Assembly (NCBI GenBank): GCA_000499405.2
Contig: HG738137.1
Span: 2,294,001-2,358,000, forward strand
Origin: Onchocerca volvulus
Lineage: Eukaryota > Nematoda > Chromadorea > Rhabditida > Onchocercidae
DNA length: 64,000 bases
Reading direction: 5' to 3'
The notes beneath the pieces were generated by a model that worked only from the letters and a program-made list of their open reading frames with translations, did no database searches and was not told the DNA's origin. Below are positions 41,401 through 53,608 of this stretch, piece after piece. The first letter of the stretch is position 1. Each line of letters starts with the position of its first letter. A program made the position numbers and the translations under genes.

Positions 41401-42864
41401 CAGAAATATAGCTAAAAAAGGAATTATACAATAATAATAAATACAAGTTAACCTTTTCATCTCTAAAATCATCAATCTACCAAACTGTCCATCTTTTTGA
41501 ATTAGAATTTTTAATAAATTATGCATACGTTGTCTCTTTTGTATTCATTTGTTCAGAAATTTCCAATATTGCATTATCCATCGAGCGAAATCTTCCCCGT
41601 AAAATTTATGGGTTGTGTTCATTTTCTTTATTGTTGTTGTTGTGCGAATGATTTTGATGTTAATTACTACATAAGAAGGAATGGAATGATTAATTCTCCC
41701 GACAATACTTAGCAGTATACATTACTGATGTTCTATAAAACAACGTTCTCTTTATCTTTCGTAAATTTTGGTTACTTTTCGTTTTGGAAATTTAAATACA
41801 TTATAGTGCAAATAAAGCAATAATCAAAATTTTTGTTAAACTTCGCGATAGAATTTTCCACTTTCAAACTAAATTTAAATTACCTTCACGAAACTGGTCC
41901 CAAAATTGCTTGTCTTTTTTTTTTTTTTTTTTGAGTTGCTAGTATGCATGATGCATTCTGCAATTTTTTTATGATACGCAATTTAGTTACTATTACATCA
42001 TCTATCTCTACAGGCTTCGATGCAAATTACTGATGTATTATCTAAAAACTAAAGTTCTCAAATCCTCAAAGTTCATCAATTTAATTTTTTTATTTCAAAT
42101 GATATTTCTATGCTATATACCTTATATGCTATGTATTATGTATCTCAAATTCCCCAATATCAATATAGGTATAGATGTGTCACCATCTCTTCTAACGATC
42201 TAACCGAATGTACACAGGACACGATCGGACGAGAGATTTCTAAAAAAAAGTTTAAATTGTGAGCTAAACTATTAGATATAATTTATTCAAGCTTAAGCTG
42301 CAGTTAAATTAAAACCAAAAAGGGTCGCGAAACTGTCATATCTATTTATAATTTTTTTTTTTCGAGATCTTCAAAAATTGTCGGGAATAAAATCACAAAT
42401 ACTGATGATTGTAAGCATATGTGTGTTTGTGTATATTGTTCAGCATATTCTCAGAATGAAAAATTGTTGTGTTCGAAAATGGAAATAGTAGACAGCAAAA
42501 ATATCCAAAACTGCATGAATTTATTGCTTGAGAAACCAAAACGGCATTATTTAATGTCCAAATGCACCAACAAAATGCAGTAAAGAAATAAAATGTCAAC
42601 TTTTGATCTTTCCCTATTAAATGAAAAGCCAACTTGAATCAAGTGTAATCAGTCTTCTCAATATCAAATCTTAAATTACTGCTCAATTTTCTTCTATCTA
42701 TCATACGATTTCTTTCCCAGTCAACGAATTTTAGAAAAACCGAATTGAAATAAGTCACAAAGCTCACCAACGGAAAGTTGCTCGGGTTGCTGACCGATAT
42801 GTTTGGCATTGAACCAATCGTTCGAAAATGGTATTGCTTCACATGAATAAGTTGATGTATTCAT
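35457..42864 (-). CDS. mxt-1: Mextli homologue, KH-domain eIF4E-binding protein
   Basis: Mextli proteins bind eIF4E through a C-terminal 4E-binding motif and act in translation control. Exons in coding order: 42768-42864, 39086-39223, 38718-38912, 38161-38328, 37620-37820, 37080-37267, 36420-36536, 36066-36205 and 35457-35715, giving 500 residues. The N-terminal exons encode a helical region (QLLSLMNQINTSVKSG) that fits the MIF4G-like part of the family. A poly-Gln run (38745-38770) and a Pro/Gly-rich segment follow. A KH domain with a GVKG loop lies at residues about 258-325. The motif YDRAQLL at residues about 463-469 fits the YxxxxL-hydrophobic eIF4E consensus. The start codon (42862-42864) opens the first exon that joins in phase; an upstream coding exon cannot be excluded. 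Assignment rests on the KH plus 4E-motif layout, not on a search. Confidence 0.8.
39224..42767 (-). other. Intron 1 of the Mextli-like gene (3.5 kb)
   Basis: This interval is non-coding between the putative start exon and exon 2, and the phases on both sides agree (one base carried over). It holds T-rich and A-rich tracts and an imperfect short tandem repeat at 39551-39652. No other gene is supported inside it on either strand. Confidence 0.6.
39551..39652. repeat. Imperfect repeats of a GCTATCAAATCTAG-like motif
   Basis: Three related motifs sit at about 39553, 39590 and 39637 (the last reads GCTACCAAATCCAG), spaced 37-47 bases apart. A second repeated phrase (TAGCACTTGACA) lies just beyond, near 39755 and 39782. 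This is probably a decayed tandem array. Confidence 0.4.
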
Positions 42865-43124
42865 CACTTGGAAAATTAAAACTACCGTAAATAAATCAAT
42901 AACAAGTAATCATTAAATGTGACAGAATGTTGATGGAAATAAATTTTAGATCATAATAGTAATAGTCGAGCATTTTAATAGAGGTATAATAATAATGACG
43001 GTGATAATAAAAATAATAATTATAATATTGCTAGTGAGAATAAATAGTAATAGCAATAATAATATAATAAAAACAATAATATAATACCACTATTATTATT
43101 TAATAATAATAATAATGATGGTAG

Positions 43125-43176
<52 letters not shown>

Positions 43177-45404
43177 TTAAAGCAATTTCAATTTGAAAAA
43201 TGATAGAAAAGTATTACCTTGTTACCTTGTTTTATTCGGTGTGAAATTTAGTAGATTCGCAAAAATTTATGGTATCAATACAAGTAATATTGATGATAGG
43301 AAGAATGATAATGAATAACTGATAACAGATGATAATTGTAGTGGTGATATCGTTGAGTTGCGCGTCTTCGTTCGGTCGTCTTCGTCGTTTTTGTTTGAGA
43401 AATACAAAATGCGGGAGGTTATGATAAAATTAGCTTTTTTGCTCAATAAATTTCGCAGAGTTCGAAGAAAAAGAGAAGAACTGTTGATGTTCGCCGCATT
43501 CTTTGCAATGTACAGTTGATTTTCGGGAATTGGCAGAAGGAGATGAACGAGAAGGGCGAGAAAGAGGCGGTGGTGGAAGCGGAGGAGGAGATGGATGATG
43601 ATTTGCTTTCGTTTAGTGTTGATTCGTCGTCGTCGTCAATTTATTTCAATTTCACTTTTTGTCTTCTTTTTGTTTGTCAATCTGCGACTACACCAATCTG
43701 CACGTATACAGCGTATGATTCAGATTCGCATCTGTGATTCTTCGTCTCTTTTCTCCTCTTTACCGAATGCTGGTTAATAACACTCGTTGAGCGCCTGATA
43801 CTGTGAGAAGAATGGATGGATAGATGTTCAGCAACAGCATGTCACTACAACGCTAATAGTTTCTGCAGAATGGCGTGCACCAGCTTGCCTGATGCAGATG
43901 CAGCACTAATTATTGTTGCCATTGCTGTTGATTATTGCAACCTCTAATTGTGTATTATCTAATGTTGACAAATGAGCACTGCAGAGTAGATTAATTACTT
44001 ACTTTCCCCTCTCTTCGAACTTCCAGAACAGGTAATTACTCTTCCATTCCTGCGGACTACCTAGATAGGTCTTCATTTATTTACTCATGCAGATATGCGA
44101 CTTCAAAAGATCCTTGTAATGAATGCATGCAGCATGCAGCATGAACAATATTGGCAGCCTTTTGTGTCATGTATCTGTGGATCGTTATTCTCGTTAGATT
44201 TTATAAATGAATTTAACTGGAGAGGAAAGTTCCAAATTCCAAGTTCCATAGGTATTTTCAAAGAGAATGGAATGAGATTATTCATGAACTCTATGTGAAG
44301 CTATAATGAAATAATCATTTTCAAGAATTCATTCTCATGACTAATAAGTTGCTAATATTTTAATCAATTTTACGGTGCGTTGAAAAATTACCCCATAAGA
44401 TTTGGACATTTCCATTATGTAGATTGTGATCAATCGGAAATGAATTTTGTAGCGTGGAAACGGAATATATGTTCCAAGATTTTAAACAGATTGAGAGAAC
44501 ATCGACTCATACTAATTAACAAAAATCAATGACTAGAATGATCCTCAGGTAAAATTTATATCTTCCGATAGTTCAGTTTTCGCAGTAGTACTGTCCTGAT
44601 CACATATCATAAATATGTTACATCAAAAACTATCTAGTCATATATGTTAATTTTTCAACAATACACTTTTAATTAATATGTGAAAATGTTGGAAAATATC
44701 TGTAAAGATGTGGTAGCATAACATATCATTCAAATAAATCTTGCTGGAACAAAATGATAATTGTGCGGTCAGAAAAGAAATCTCAAAAATTCAAATTTTA
44801 ATTTAATAATAATGATACTAATACAAACCTACTAAAGGATTATTCGCTTTTGGAGCAAATAAAAACAGGAACAGAAACAAACTGAACAGAATTCAGAAAG
44901 CTTCCTAAATAACCAAAAAATTCCTAGCAAAGTTAAATTTATTAGAATTTCCAACTTTCTCTCCAAACTTTTTTTAGTCTTAGGTTTTTGGCAATTAAAC
45001 AAGAAATTAAAGTCTTATGGGGTAATAAGAAATTAATATTTAAAAAAATTCGTGATAAAAATAAAATATGTAATAACGAGAAAAAGAATACATAAATACT
45101 GAGAGTCTGTTTTTTTTAGAAAAAAATTAAAACTTAGCTTTACTAAATTCGATAAATGCATACAAAAAATAACAATTTCAAAGAATTTAAAAGAAATCAA
45201 GGAGGGAAAAAATCTAAATTGAGCAGGTAGAAAAACTTTTTTTTTCACAAAATAATTCACATCAAATTTCATGATTACTATATACGGAATTCAAAAACTC
45301 AACAATCACAAAATGAGACTCGAAGATTTTTATTATGTAATAAATTTCGGAAAAATACCTAGACATGGGCATTAAATGTTTCAGAATTTACAGTCAATGA
45401 GCAA
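42865..45404. other. Intergenic region upstream of the Mextli-like gene
   Basis: It contains the AAT microsatellite and, at about 43500-43750, a GA-rich then CGTCGT-rich stretch that may be promoter or 5' UTR of the minus-strand Mextli-like gene. Open frames seen here (for example 43516-43737 plus) are compositional. I support no gene. Confidence 0.5.
43127..43173. repeat. (AAT)n microsatellite
   Basis: About 15 uninterrupted AAT units sit in a wider ATA/AAT-rich stretch (about 42955-43173), directly upstream of the Mextli-like start codon. Confidence 0.92.
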
Positions 45405-46515
45405 TTAAGACATCACTAAAAGATTCACTGCTTCAGTCTTTTCTTTAGTGAGTGCTTGCGTTCGCAACAATATTAATCGCACTCGTTTTGTTAATTCCAA
45501 AATGTTACGATTTAGTGTTTGAAGACGCCGAGAATATTCATGCATTTTGTTCAGCTATAAAGCATGTCAGCCACTAATTGTCAATTTTATTGTCCTTAAG
45601 CAGGTCTCTTATGTGAACGAAATATCTCTCCAGAAATCTTCATAAACTTTGTAGAGAAAGCTCCAATAAAATAAATCTTAGAAGAATAAAAGGCAAAACC
45701 GCATGACTTTCACGCATCAAAACGATGAAACAAATAGAAAATGAAGACTATAAAAAATTCTCTTTTCACATACTGAACGTCTTTTCATTTCATCTTCCAA
45801 TTTTTTCTGAACTCTCAGCGCAAAAAGAAAAAAAAAAAAAGAAAAAAAATTACCGTGTCATTAATTTTTGTCGTAAGCTGTGCTGAATAATGCGCATCCA
45901 CTTCTTCAAGACGTGCAATGAGCTCATTTTGGAAATTTCTATTATAAAATGAGATAACTAACTTAGGTAAAAAAAGAATAGAAATTCGCACCTTGCTCAA
46001 AAAATGAAAAAAGGGAATGAATTCAAGTAATACTGTCTTAAAACTTATGATGGTTTCAACTGTCAATAAACCTAAGGTATTCGTGATAGAAAGGACCTAT
46101 AGTTTATTTATCCAAGTTTTTTTTTTTTTAAAGGCGGCTTTTTGCACCTAACATTATGTATATGAAACAAAATATTACAATTTGCTTTAACGTGTATCAT
46201 TTTACTGAAAAACTATTTCTGAAAGTAAATCATTCATCAAACACAGTTGATGGAAGAACATATCTCAACATAAGCTTCTATCAATGATAGATAAACTAAG
46301 ATATTATTCAAAAAATCAAAACTTCTCGAACTGCTCCGAAGTTCAAAGAACAGAAATCACTTTAACAGAAATAGTCTAAATTAAGATAATCTACAAAAAA
46401 AAAAAAAAAAAACCACAAAGAAATATAGGACGTACATTAGCTCAGTAAGCAGCACTACAACCATATTTTGCTCCGGTAAATTGGCGGCTACCGATAAATC
46501 CAAATTGGCACCCAT
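45405..46515 (-). CDS. Small coiled-coil protein, 104 residues
   Basis: The three exons in coding order are 46436-46515, 45854-45938 and 45405-45554, with phases closing exactly and a TAA stop. The start ATG (46513-46515) begins MGANLDLSVAANLPEQN. A start at 46561-46563 is possible if the TTGCAG upstream is not an acceptor. After a short N-terminus the protein is almost entirely heptad-type helix (ELIARLEEVDAHYSAQL, then KMHEYSRRLQTLNRNILELT and KRVRLILLRTQAL). Size and pattern recall small subunits of BLOC-1/BORC-like lysosome-positioning complexes, possibly the KxDL type, but no diagnostic motif is exact. The exon model is fairly secure and the function unknown. Confidence 0.7.
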
Positions 46516-48786
46516 TCTGTAAAATTCCTGCTCAGCAAAAGTTTTCTGCAATTCAAATTTCAAATAAAGGACAGCTTTTTCTTAAAGAGAAACAATGCTG
46601 CCAGATCTGCCGAAGAAAGTTACACTGATCTTTATAGTCAGATTAGATCAATTCTGGTAACGCACATTTTCATAATCTGAAATCACAGCCAATTCTTACT
46701 ATTTTCAATCCCTTAACTGGCTTTCGCTCATTCCATTTTACGAACTCGACGAAAGTATGATCACAGGATACATATCTCATTTCACTGTAAAGACTTGTGT
46801 ATTACGAGAATAACGCAGGCAGCTGACGAACGGAACAGAAGCGGGAAAGAAAAACGAAATAAGATTTAAGCAGAAAGAATAGAAAACAATGTTATGTTCT
46901 GCTATCATATAGATGAAATGCTGACACCTCAAAAATATTTATCACTTCTTTAACAATGAAAGCAAACGAACAAAATTTATGGTAATAAACAAGAGTTGTA
47001 ACCACAGAAATACTTCTCCTGAAAATTATTGTCCTCTAACTGTTCCTATTTGCTGATCTATTAATTTTACTAAATCTAGCAATATTTTCAAAAAATATCT
47101 CCAAATTTGAAGAGTAATCCTTGATAAATTTACAAATCTGCTGCTCCTCAATTCTCCGATAGAGATGTTGCAAGCGATTTTCCAAAATTGATTAAATTTT
47201 CATTTGAAGTTTATCAGCAAGTATTCAAGTGGCTAAAAACGTCTTGACTTAAATGTAAAAAAGTGTATGTTCCATAATACAAAATCCGATTAAGTGTTAA
47301 CAAATTGAGTAATTGAAAAACGATAAAGCACAATATTAAAGATGACTGAGAACAACTTTGCTCCGAACAACCTCTAAAAGAAAAAACAAAATGAATGAAC
47401 AAGTCTTGCAACTTAGAAGTAAAGAAATCCAAAGAAACATATACAAGTAAGGCTGAATCATTTCTTATAAAGTGATTACACGAAGCATACAAAAAAATTA
47501 GGCATGTCTTGGTGATAATAATACAAGGCATTGGTAGCACCAACCATACAAAGGTATGATTTTCATATTGAAAACGAAAAAACATGTTTCGATGAAGGCA
47601 TTCATAACCCAGCCAGATCCATATGATTTTGAACAATGTGCAAAACAAATCAATGATTTATACGAAGCATAAGGAAAATGGCATAAAGAGCAGAGGACAT
47701 TCGGGGAACGGTTTACGAATCCCAGAAAAATATGCAAAGTCCAAAATTTTCAGGATTGTTCAAACTAATTATATTTTTAAATAGAGAAAATCTCTAAACA
47801 CATTTCAACACCTACTTTCTCCCTTCATTTTTTGCAATCGTCCTCTACCAATGACATCATTATTTGATCGAGAGAGAAAAAACCAATTCTATTATAAACT
47901 GACAGTAAAAATAAACATAATATGAAGGATAACCTCGAAAATCAGTATAATTACACCTGAAAATCGCTTAAGATGATAAAACTGAGAGTTTTCAAATGAT
48001 AATAATCTGAAAAAAATAAGTGCAAACATGAAATTAAGTACACTTTAAGAGATGAAAATATGAGAGAAGAGCAAATTTACAAGTGATTGAAAATATATAA
48101 ACAAGATCCACTACGGACAGATATATGCTCATAATGCACATTCAGAATTGAACAAGGCCAAAAAGAGGAAAGGCAGAATTCCAAAAAAAAAAAAAGAAAA
48201 AAAGAAGACACTGAAGAAATATCTTTGTGTTGATGCAAAAAAACGTTGCTCAATCTATAGTATATAAAACATGTTTTCTAATGTAGACGAAACAAATGAA
48301 GGATATCTGTACTCAAGCATAACATTAGTCTCCCGTTTCCCTATTGGTTAACAAATGAATTCAAACAAACAGATCAGAATATTCCAAAAAAAAAAATTAA
48401 AAAATTGATCAGGATATTTACATCCGGAAAGACACAGCAAGTCAAAAAGACAATGTGCCTGTAATAGCAGGTAAAGTTCCAACAACAAAAACTTGTATTA
48501 ATAATCTCACTAGAAACAGAAGATGATTTCCACTTTTTGATCACTACCTACTTTCTGACTGAAATTTGCTTGCAAAACTAAAACTTTTTAGAATTTATGA
48601 AACTAATACGCGCGGAATGAATGAGCATACTGGAATTTTAAATTGCTTATGAAACCATGCAATCATACAACTAAAATCACTGAATTCACTTCTCCCATTC
48701 CTAAATGCTACCTCTTATAATTTACTGGCCCATCCTACAGAATATGTATTTGTTTTAATAGCCCTTCAGAAAACCAAGTTCGATTT
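46516..48786. other. Intergenic, nothing recognised
   Basis: This AT-rich region lies between the small coiled-coil gene and the 3' end of the zinc-finger gene, both on the minus strand. A 144-codon minus-strand open frame at 47214-47648 is Phe/Cys/Leu-rich with no domain and no splice context, so I do not call it. Confidence 0.5.
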
Positions 48787-51700
48787 TTAGGACTTATCAC
48801 TCATTTCCTCTTCTTCTTTTAGAGATTCTAACAGATTGAAGTCACCTAACAGATTTTGATCTTCATTGTTTTCCACAGAAGTTGGCGAATCTAGTGGTGG
48901 TACAGCCAATGCATTTCTTTCCGTTTTAGTGGGTAACGAATTTAAAAGGGTTTCCATCCAAGCAGCTGCTTCACTTTCACTGTTGAAAATGGTCCTAGAA
49001 TAAAAATTGGACTCAAAAAACTTTGGTAAAACAATTTTCCTGGAAAACAGTTGTGGGATTCCAACATAAAAATGCTAGTGTTAAATCATTCCTTTATCCA
49101 CTAAAATGACGGTAATTTTGTATGAAGGTAAATTAGTTTCTCAAAAAATATCAGTTTCTCAATATTTTCCAGATTCTTTTATTATCTTTTTTCTTCTTTA
49201 ATGTTGCAAAACATCGAAATCTCATAAAAGTCTTACAATTTATCAAATCACTACATGAAATATTAGGCTGACTATCTATTTCTAGCAAACTTACTTTACA
49301 TGACTTCTCAGATGTGTCTTGACATTATCTTTCCGAGCTATACAACGACCACACACCGGACAGGAATATCGCTTCTCACCGGTATGAATCATTTGATGAC
49401 GGCGATATGTGGATGAGTCGGCGAAACGTCGTGAACACTGTTCACACTGTAATTTGAGAAAATAATTTAAATTAGGTGAAAATGCTTTATTTTTCAAGAT
49501 GCAAATAAAAAATGAAGTGAATAAGTTATAGAAAAAAAAAAAAAAAAGATCAATTCTGATACATGATCGGCATGACCATACACAGGATCCCGAAAAGAAG
49601 TCATGTCGTTCAAAATATTTGCATGATCCACTTCAGATTCATACCCTTCATCAAGAATAAACAACAACGCTTGGCTTATTCAGGACTATGTAAGAAAATC
49701 GAATTAGTTGACGATGAATATCGCAAAATCTTCTAAACTAACTAGTGCAAAACGTTTCGTCCAATCATTTTGTAATTAAGTTGATTAAGCAACTTATAAG
49801 ATAATACTGAAGACTTTCAAATACGAATTAAATCATCAGTGGAATACTGTGATGGATTAACAGATCATCTAGTCACTTTCAGTCCCTTTGCATTATTTCA
49901 GCTAAAAAATCTCTGAGCAATCTGAAGAATGATTCTCTTTTAAATACTTAACAAAGAAAAAACTACATGATAAATTTTCAATAAAATACTTACTATACCT
50001 AATCTACTTCTACAAAGCAACTAGATAATCCAGATTTTCCTCAAGTTATACTAACAATTCTTCATCATGAATCAGATTAAAAAACAGCAAAAACAAACTT
50101 TATAAGGTCTTTCTCCAGTATGAATACGAATGTGTGCTTTTAAATAATGCTTTCTTCCTTTCTTGCCACAAAATTCGCAAGCATATTCCTTAACCAGATG
50201 CGCTTTCATATGACTCAGCACATCACCGCTTTTAACCTCTTCTGTACAAGCTCGACAGCGACCGTGTTCTGAAATTAAAAACTGAAATCATAATTAAACA
50301 CATCTTAGACCAGATCGTCTTGGTTTAAGATAACAACGATGGAATTAATCTAATAATAATTAATTTTTCATTTTTTTCCCTTCTCTTCACTTATAACTCC
50401 CATCCCAATGCAGTGAAGACATTTCTTCAGACCTTAATTTCATCTAGAATATTAAATAGAAAACATCTATATTTACTTATCAAGAAATACAATTTACCAC
50501 CGTCTAGATGTTGATTTATGAAATGCTCCTTGATTCCATCCTGATCTCGCAATGTCACTTCACCTGGACACACTGCACACGAAAGAAGAGAAGCAACACC
50601 GATTAACAAATCATCTTTGGCTAATGCATCTTTGTTTCTATTTGTCCGCTTTTTTTTGAAATTCTTAAATGATTATGAAGCTTCATTTGACCAAAAAATC
50701 GGTAACAGACAAATACAAATATTGGCTGCTTGTTTTTAGAGAGCATTTGAATTTAACATTTTAAATTCTTAAAAACCACGATATCAGAAACTTTCACTTC
50801 TACCTCTATAATTTAACTTCCTTACATAGTGCCCACCAATTATTTATGCAGAAAAAATGCATTTTCATAGATCACACAGAATTTTAAATTGCCAAAATGA
50901 CAATATCTTTCATAATTAGAGAATACCATTTATAATAGAACAGAATACATACTGAATCAGATTTCAAAGACACGGAGGAAGATGGTGAAGATGATAAAGA
51001 ACTACGTTTCGGTGACACAGCAATGATATTAAATTTTGGCGATTTCTCTGCATCAGTAATTTGGGTTGTTATAGCAGTTGACACTGGTTTAAGTAATGAT
51101 TCCTCTCTTTTGAGTGCAGAATTTTCAGCTTCATTTGCAATCTTCAATGGCTGCACCGGATTTTGCTGCTGCATCACTGCATATAACATTTCTAGCTCCT
51201 TTTCAAGCCAACCACGCTTTCTCTCCATCTGTAAAATTGATAAAATTAAATCGAATGATAGGTGATTCATTCCATAAATCAAGGAAAATGCTCAGATAGT
51301 GCTGAAGATAAGTTTAAATCAGAAAAAAAATGAATAAAAAAAGTTAAATACCAGTTGTTTTTTTTTTTCTTAACTTTGTTTACAACAAGAGATGACTATA
51401 GAATATAGATTGTAGAATAAAGACTTTCAGGAAAATGAAAAAAAAAAAAAAAAAAGAAGAAGCAATTTTCAATCATTTATAGCATTCCAGCATAATTTGC
51501 GAGACTGCTAAATCCCAGAACAAGTAAACTTAGTGTTTGTAACAAATTTAATTATAGCAAAAAAAGTAATATTGAAACATAACTGACTTGCGCTATTTGA
51601 GATTTCATGCTCAACGCATCCTTTTCTAACAATTCACGCTGCCAACGCTCTTTGCACAAATCATTCTATAAATCTCGAAAATGCTACATAATATTTATGA

Positions 51701-53608
51701 CAGAAAAAGCATCATGAAAGATTTTTATATATAAGAAAAGTCCACATATCTGCAATCTATGATCTAAAGTACTGACCAAATAAAATAAGTTGGTAATCAC
51801 GTTAGCATCATTTTAAAGCTTCTTTCAAAAATAGTAATTGCTACTGCAGAGCAACTGAAAAAACAAGAAGAAAGGATTGTACAATGAAATACCAAAAGAA
51901 TCAAAATAAAGAACGCCATATCCCGATAACGAAATTGTTAAACTACAGACTTTTAAAATATATTTAGCTAAATTAAGAACTCTCATTAACAATTAAAATG
52001 CGCTGGGCATTCTATTCTTACTAACAGCGAGCATCAGTTTAAATACATAAATTTGAATTCTAGCATCAATTTGAATACATAAAATGGAATGGAATGATGC
52101 TCCGCATTTCAAACCTTTTTCAAAAGAATTGCTACACGCGTTGCAGAATTGAGAAAATATAAGAAGAATTAGAGAATGCAAAATGGAGCAACATTACTTG
52201 TCAATAAAAATTGAATAGTTCACTATTTGTTTTATTAACCGTAAACATAGAACGCTTCTTAAACTATAATGTATGTGCTAAGTTTCAGGACTTCAAAAAG
52301 TTCAATTTGTTTGATTGAAAGTAGCTCACCTGTAAATTATGAATGAACAACAATAAGTGATTTTTCCATTCCGCTGCGGATGGAGTGCGTAAGGCGAGCC
52401 GTAGTGCTGATGGACCATCACCAGGAACAATACAAAGTCGGATGAATAAACCCATTTCTTGCTCACCAATCAAATTAATCATTGTGCTAAAAAAAATTCG
52501 AACGTTCAAACCAGACTTCAATTACAATTAGCTCAAAATTTATAATTAGTTCAAAAAACGGATTAATCATGATGCTGATAATTTGAACATCCAAACTAAA
52601 TTTTTTAACAATTAGTTAAATCGAAAGCTTACAATCTTGGATCATCTGATGGCATATTTGCTCCCTCAATCATATTTTTCAGGATCGATGGCGTGCGTTG
52701 TCCATAACGAAGTGCAACTTTATCGACTGTTGAATCCATTCGGCAAGAATACAACAATGAAGGATCTTCACATGATGAAACCCAAAGAATGTACACAGTA
52801 TGACGATTCTCACCATTTACCTATAGAGTGTCAAATGTATCATGTGAAGTTTTATCGACACTAAAAAAAAAAAAAAAGAAAAAAAAACTCAGTTTTGTGA
52901 TATTACTATAGTGTGTTGGTTTTAACTGCGCAAAATATATGCATGAATATAGTTTTTTCTTGTTTCTGAAAGAATTCAGTGGATTTCGGTTACCTTTTTT
53001 ATTAACTCAGACATAACTTCAAATCTTTCTCCCATGAAACCGGTAGGGAAAATATTTTAAACTTACCAATGTACCAGCTTCGTCTTCAGCTTCTGCAAAT
53101 GATGTTTCGAAACGAAATGTACATTTTACACCTCTGAAAGATCAAATTCATTTTTTTTCCTCAAATTACTAAACTGAATTAAATTTACAGGGTGAGGAGA
53201 ATGTACAAATCTTGCCTATACAAAATACTCAAATAGATTTTATATGTTATACTTTTTCTATTTAAATCAATTTACTCACCTAATTACCATTTTTTTATAT
53301 TAATTACATATACCATTCAATTTCTGCAAAAAAAGGAAAGAAAAAAACAAAGGAAAGAAAAAAAAGTAAACTGCAAAAAAAAGAAAGAAAAAAACGTAAA
53401 CTAACAATTAAAATGCTCCACAACAATTAATTTCCATTATATCACCGTCATGTAAACTAACGATATAAATCTTCTGAAATAATTAATGTAGAACTTACTT
53501 CAATCCAAACTGAACAGGAGCATTCGTTATCCAATAACTATCGAATGATTCACTTGGTAGAACTGCTGAATTACGTAAAGCAGCTGCAGCAAAACTAGCA
53601 AAATCCAT
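48787..53608 (-). CDS. C2H2 zinc-finger protein with novel N-terminal domain
   Basis: The ten exons in coding order are 53499-53608, 53067-53133, 52633-52820, 52330-52486, 51588-51665, 50953-51228, 50498-50648, 50099-50268, 49295-49446 and 48787-48994, giving 518 residues with all phases closing. Residues 1-174 form a folded-looking domain that I do not recognise ([66 protein letters not shown]). Residues about 174-220 are coiled coil, then comes a Ser-rich linker ([12 protein letters not shown]). Five C2H2 fingers follow at about 310-450: the first three are atypical in spacing, and the last two are canonical with TGERPYK and TGEKRYS linkers. The tail is acidic. Probably a nuclear DNA- or RNA-binding protein; the target is unknown. 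The start is the first ATG of exon 1 ([16 protein letters not shown]). Confidence 0.85.

Noticed and set aside
43516..43737. Acidic plus-strand frame (EKEAVVEAEEEMDDD-like)
   Set aside because: It is produced by a GA-rich then CGT-rich stretch upstream of the minus-strand Mextli-like gene, with no splice context or homology.
47214..47648. 144-codon minus-strand frame with hydrophobic stretches
   Set aside because: Its composition fits chance translation of AT-rich DNA, with no membrane topology that makes sense, no recognisable family and no splice partners in phase.
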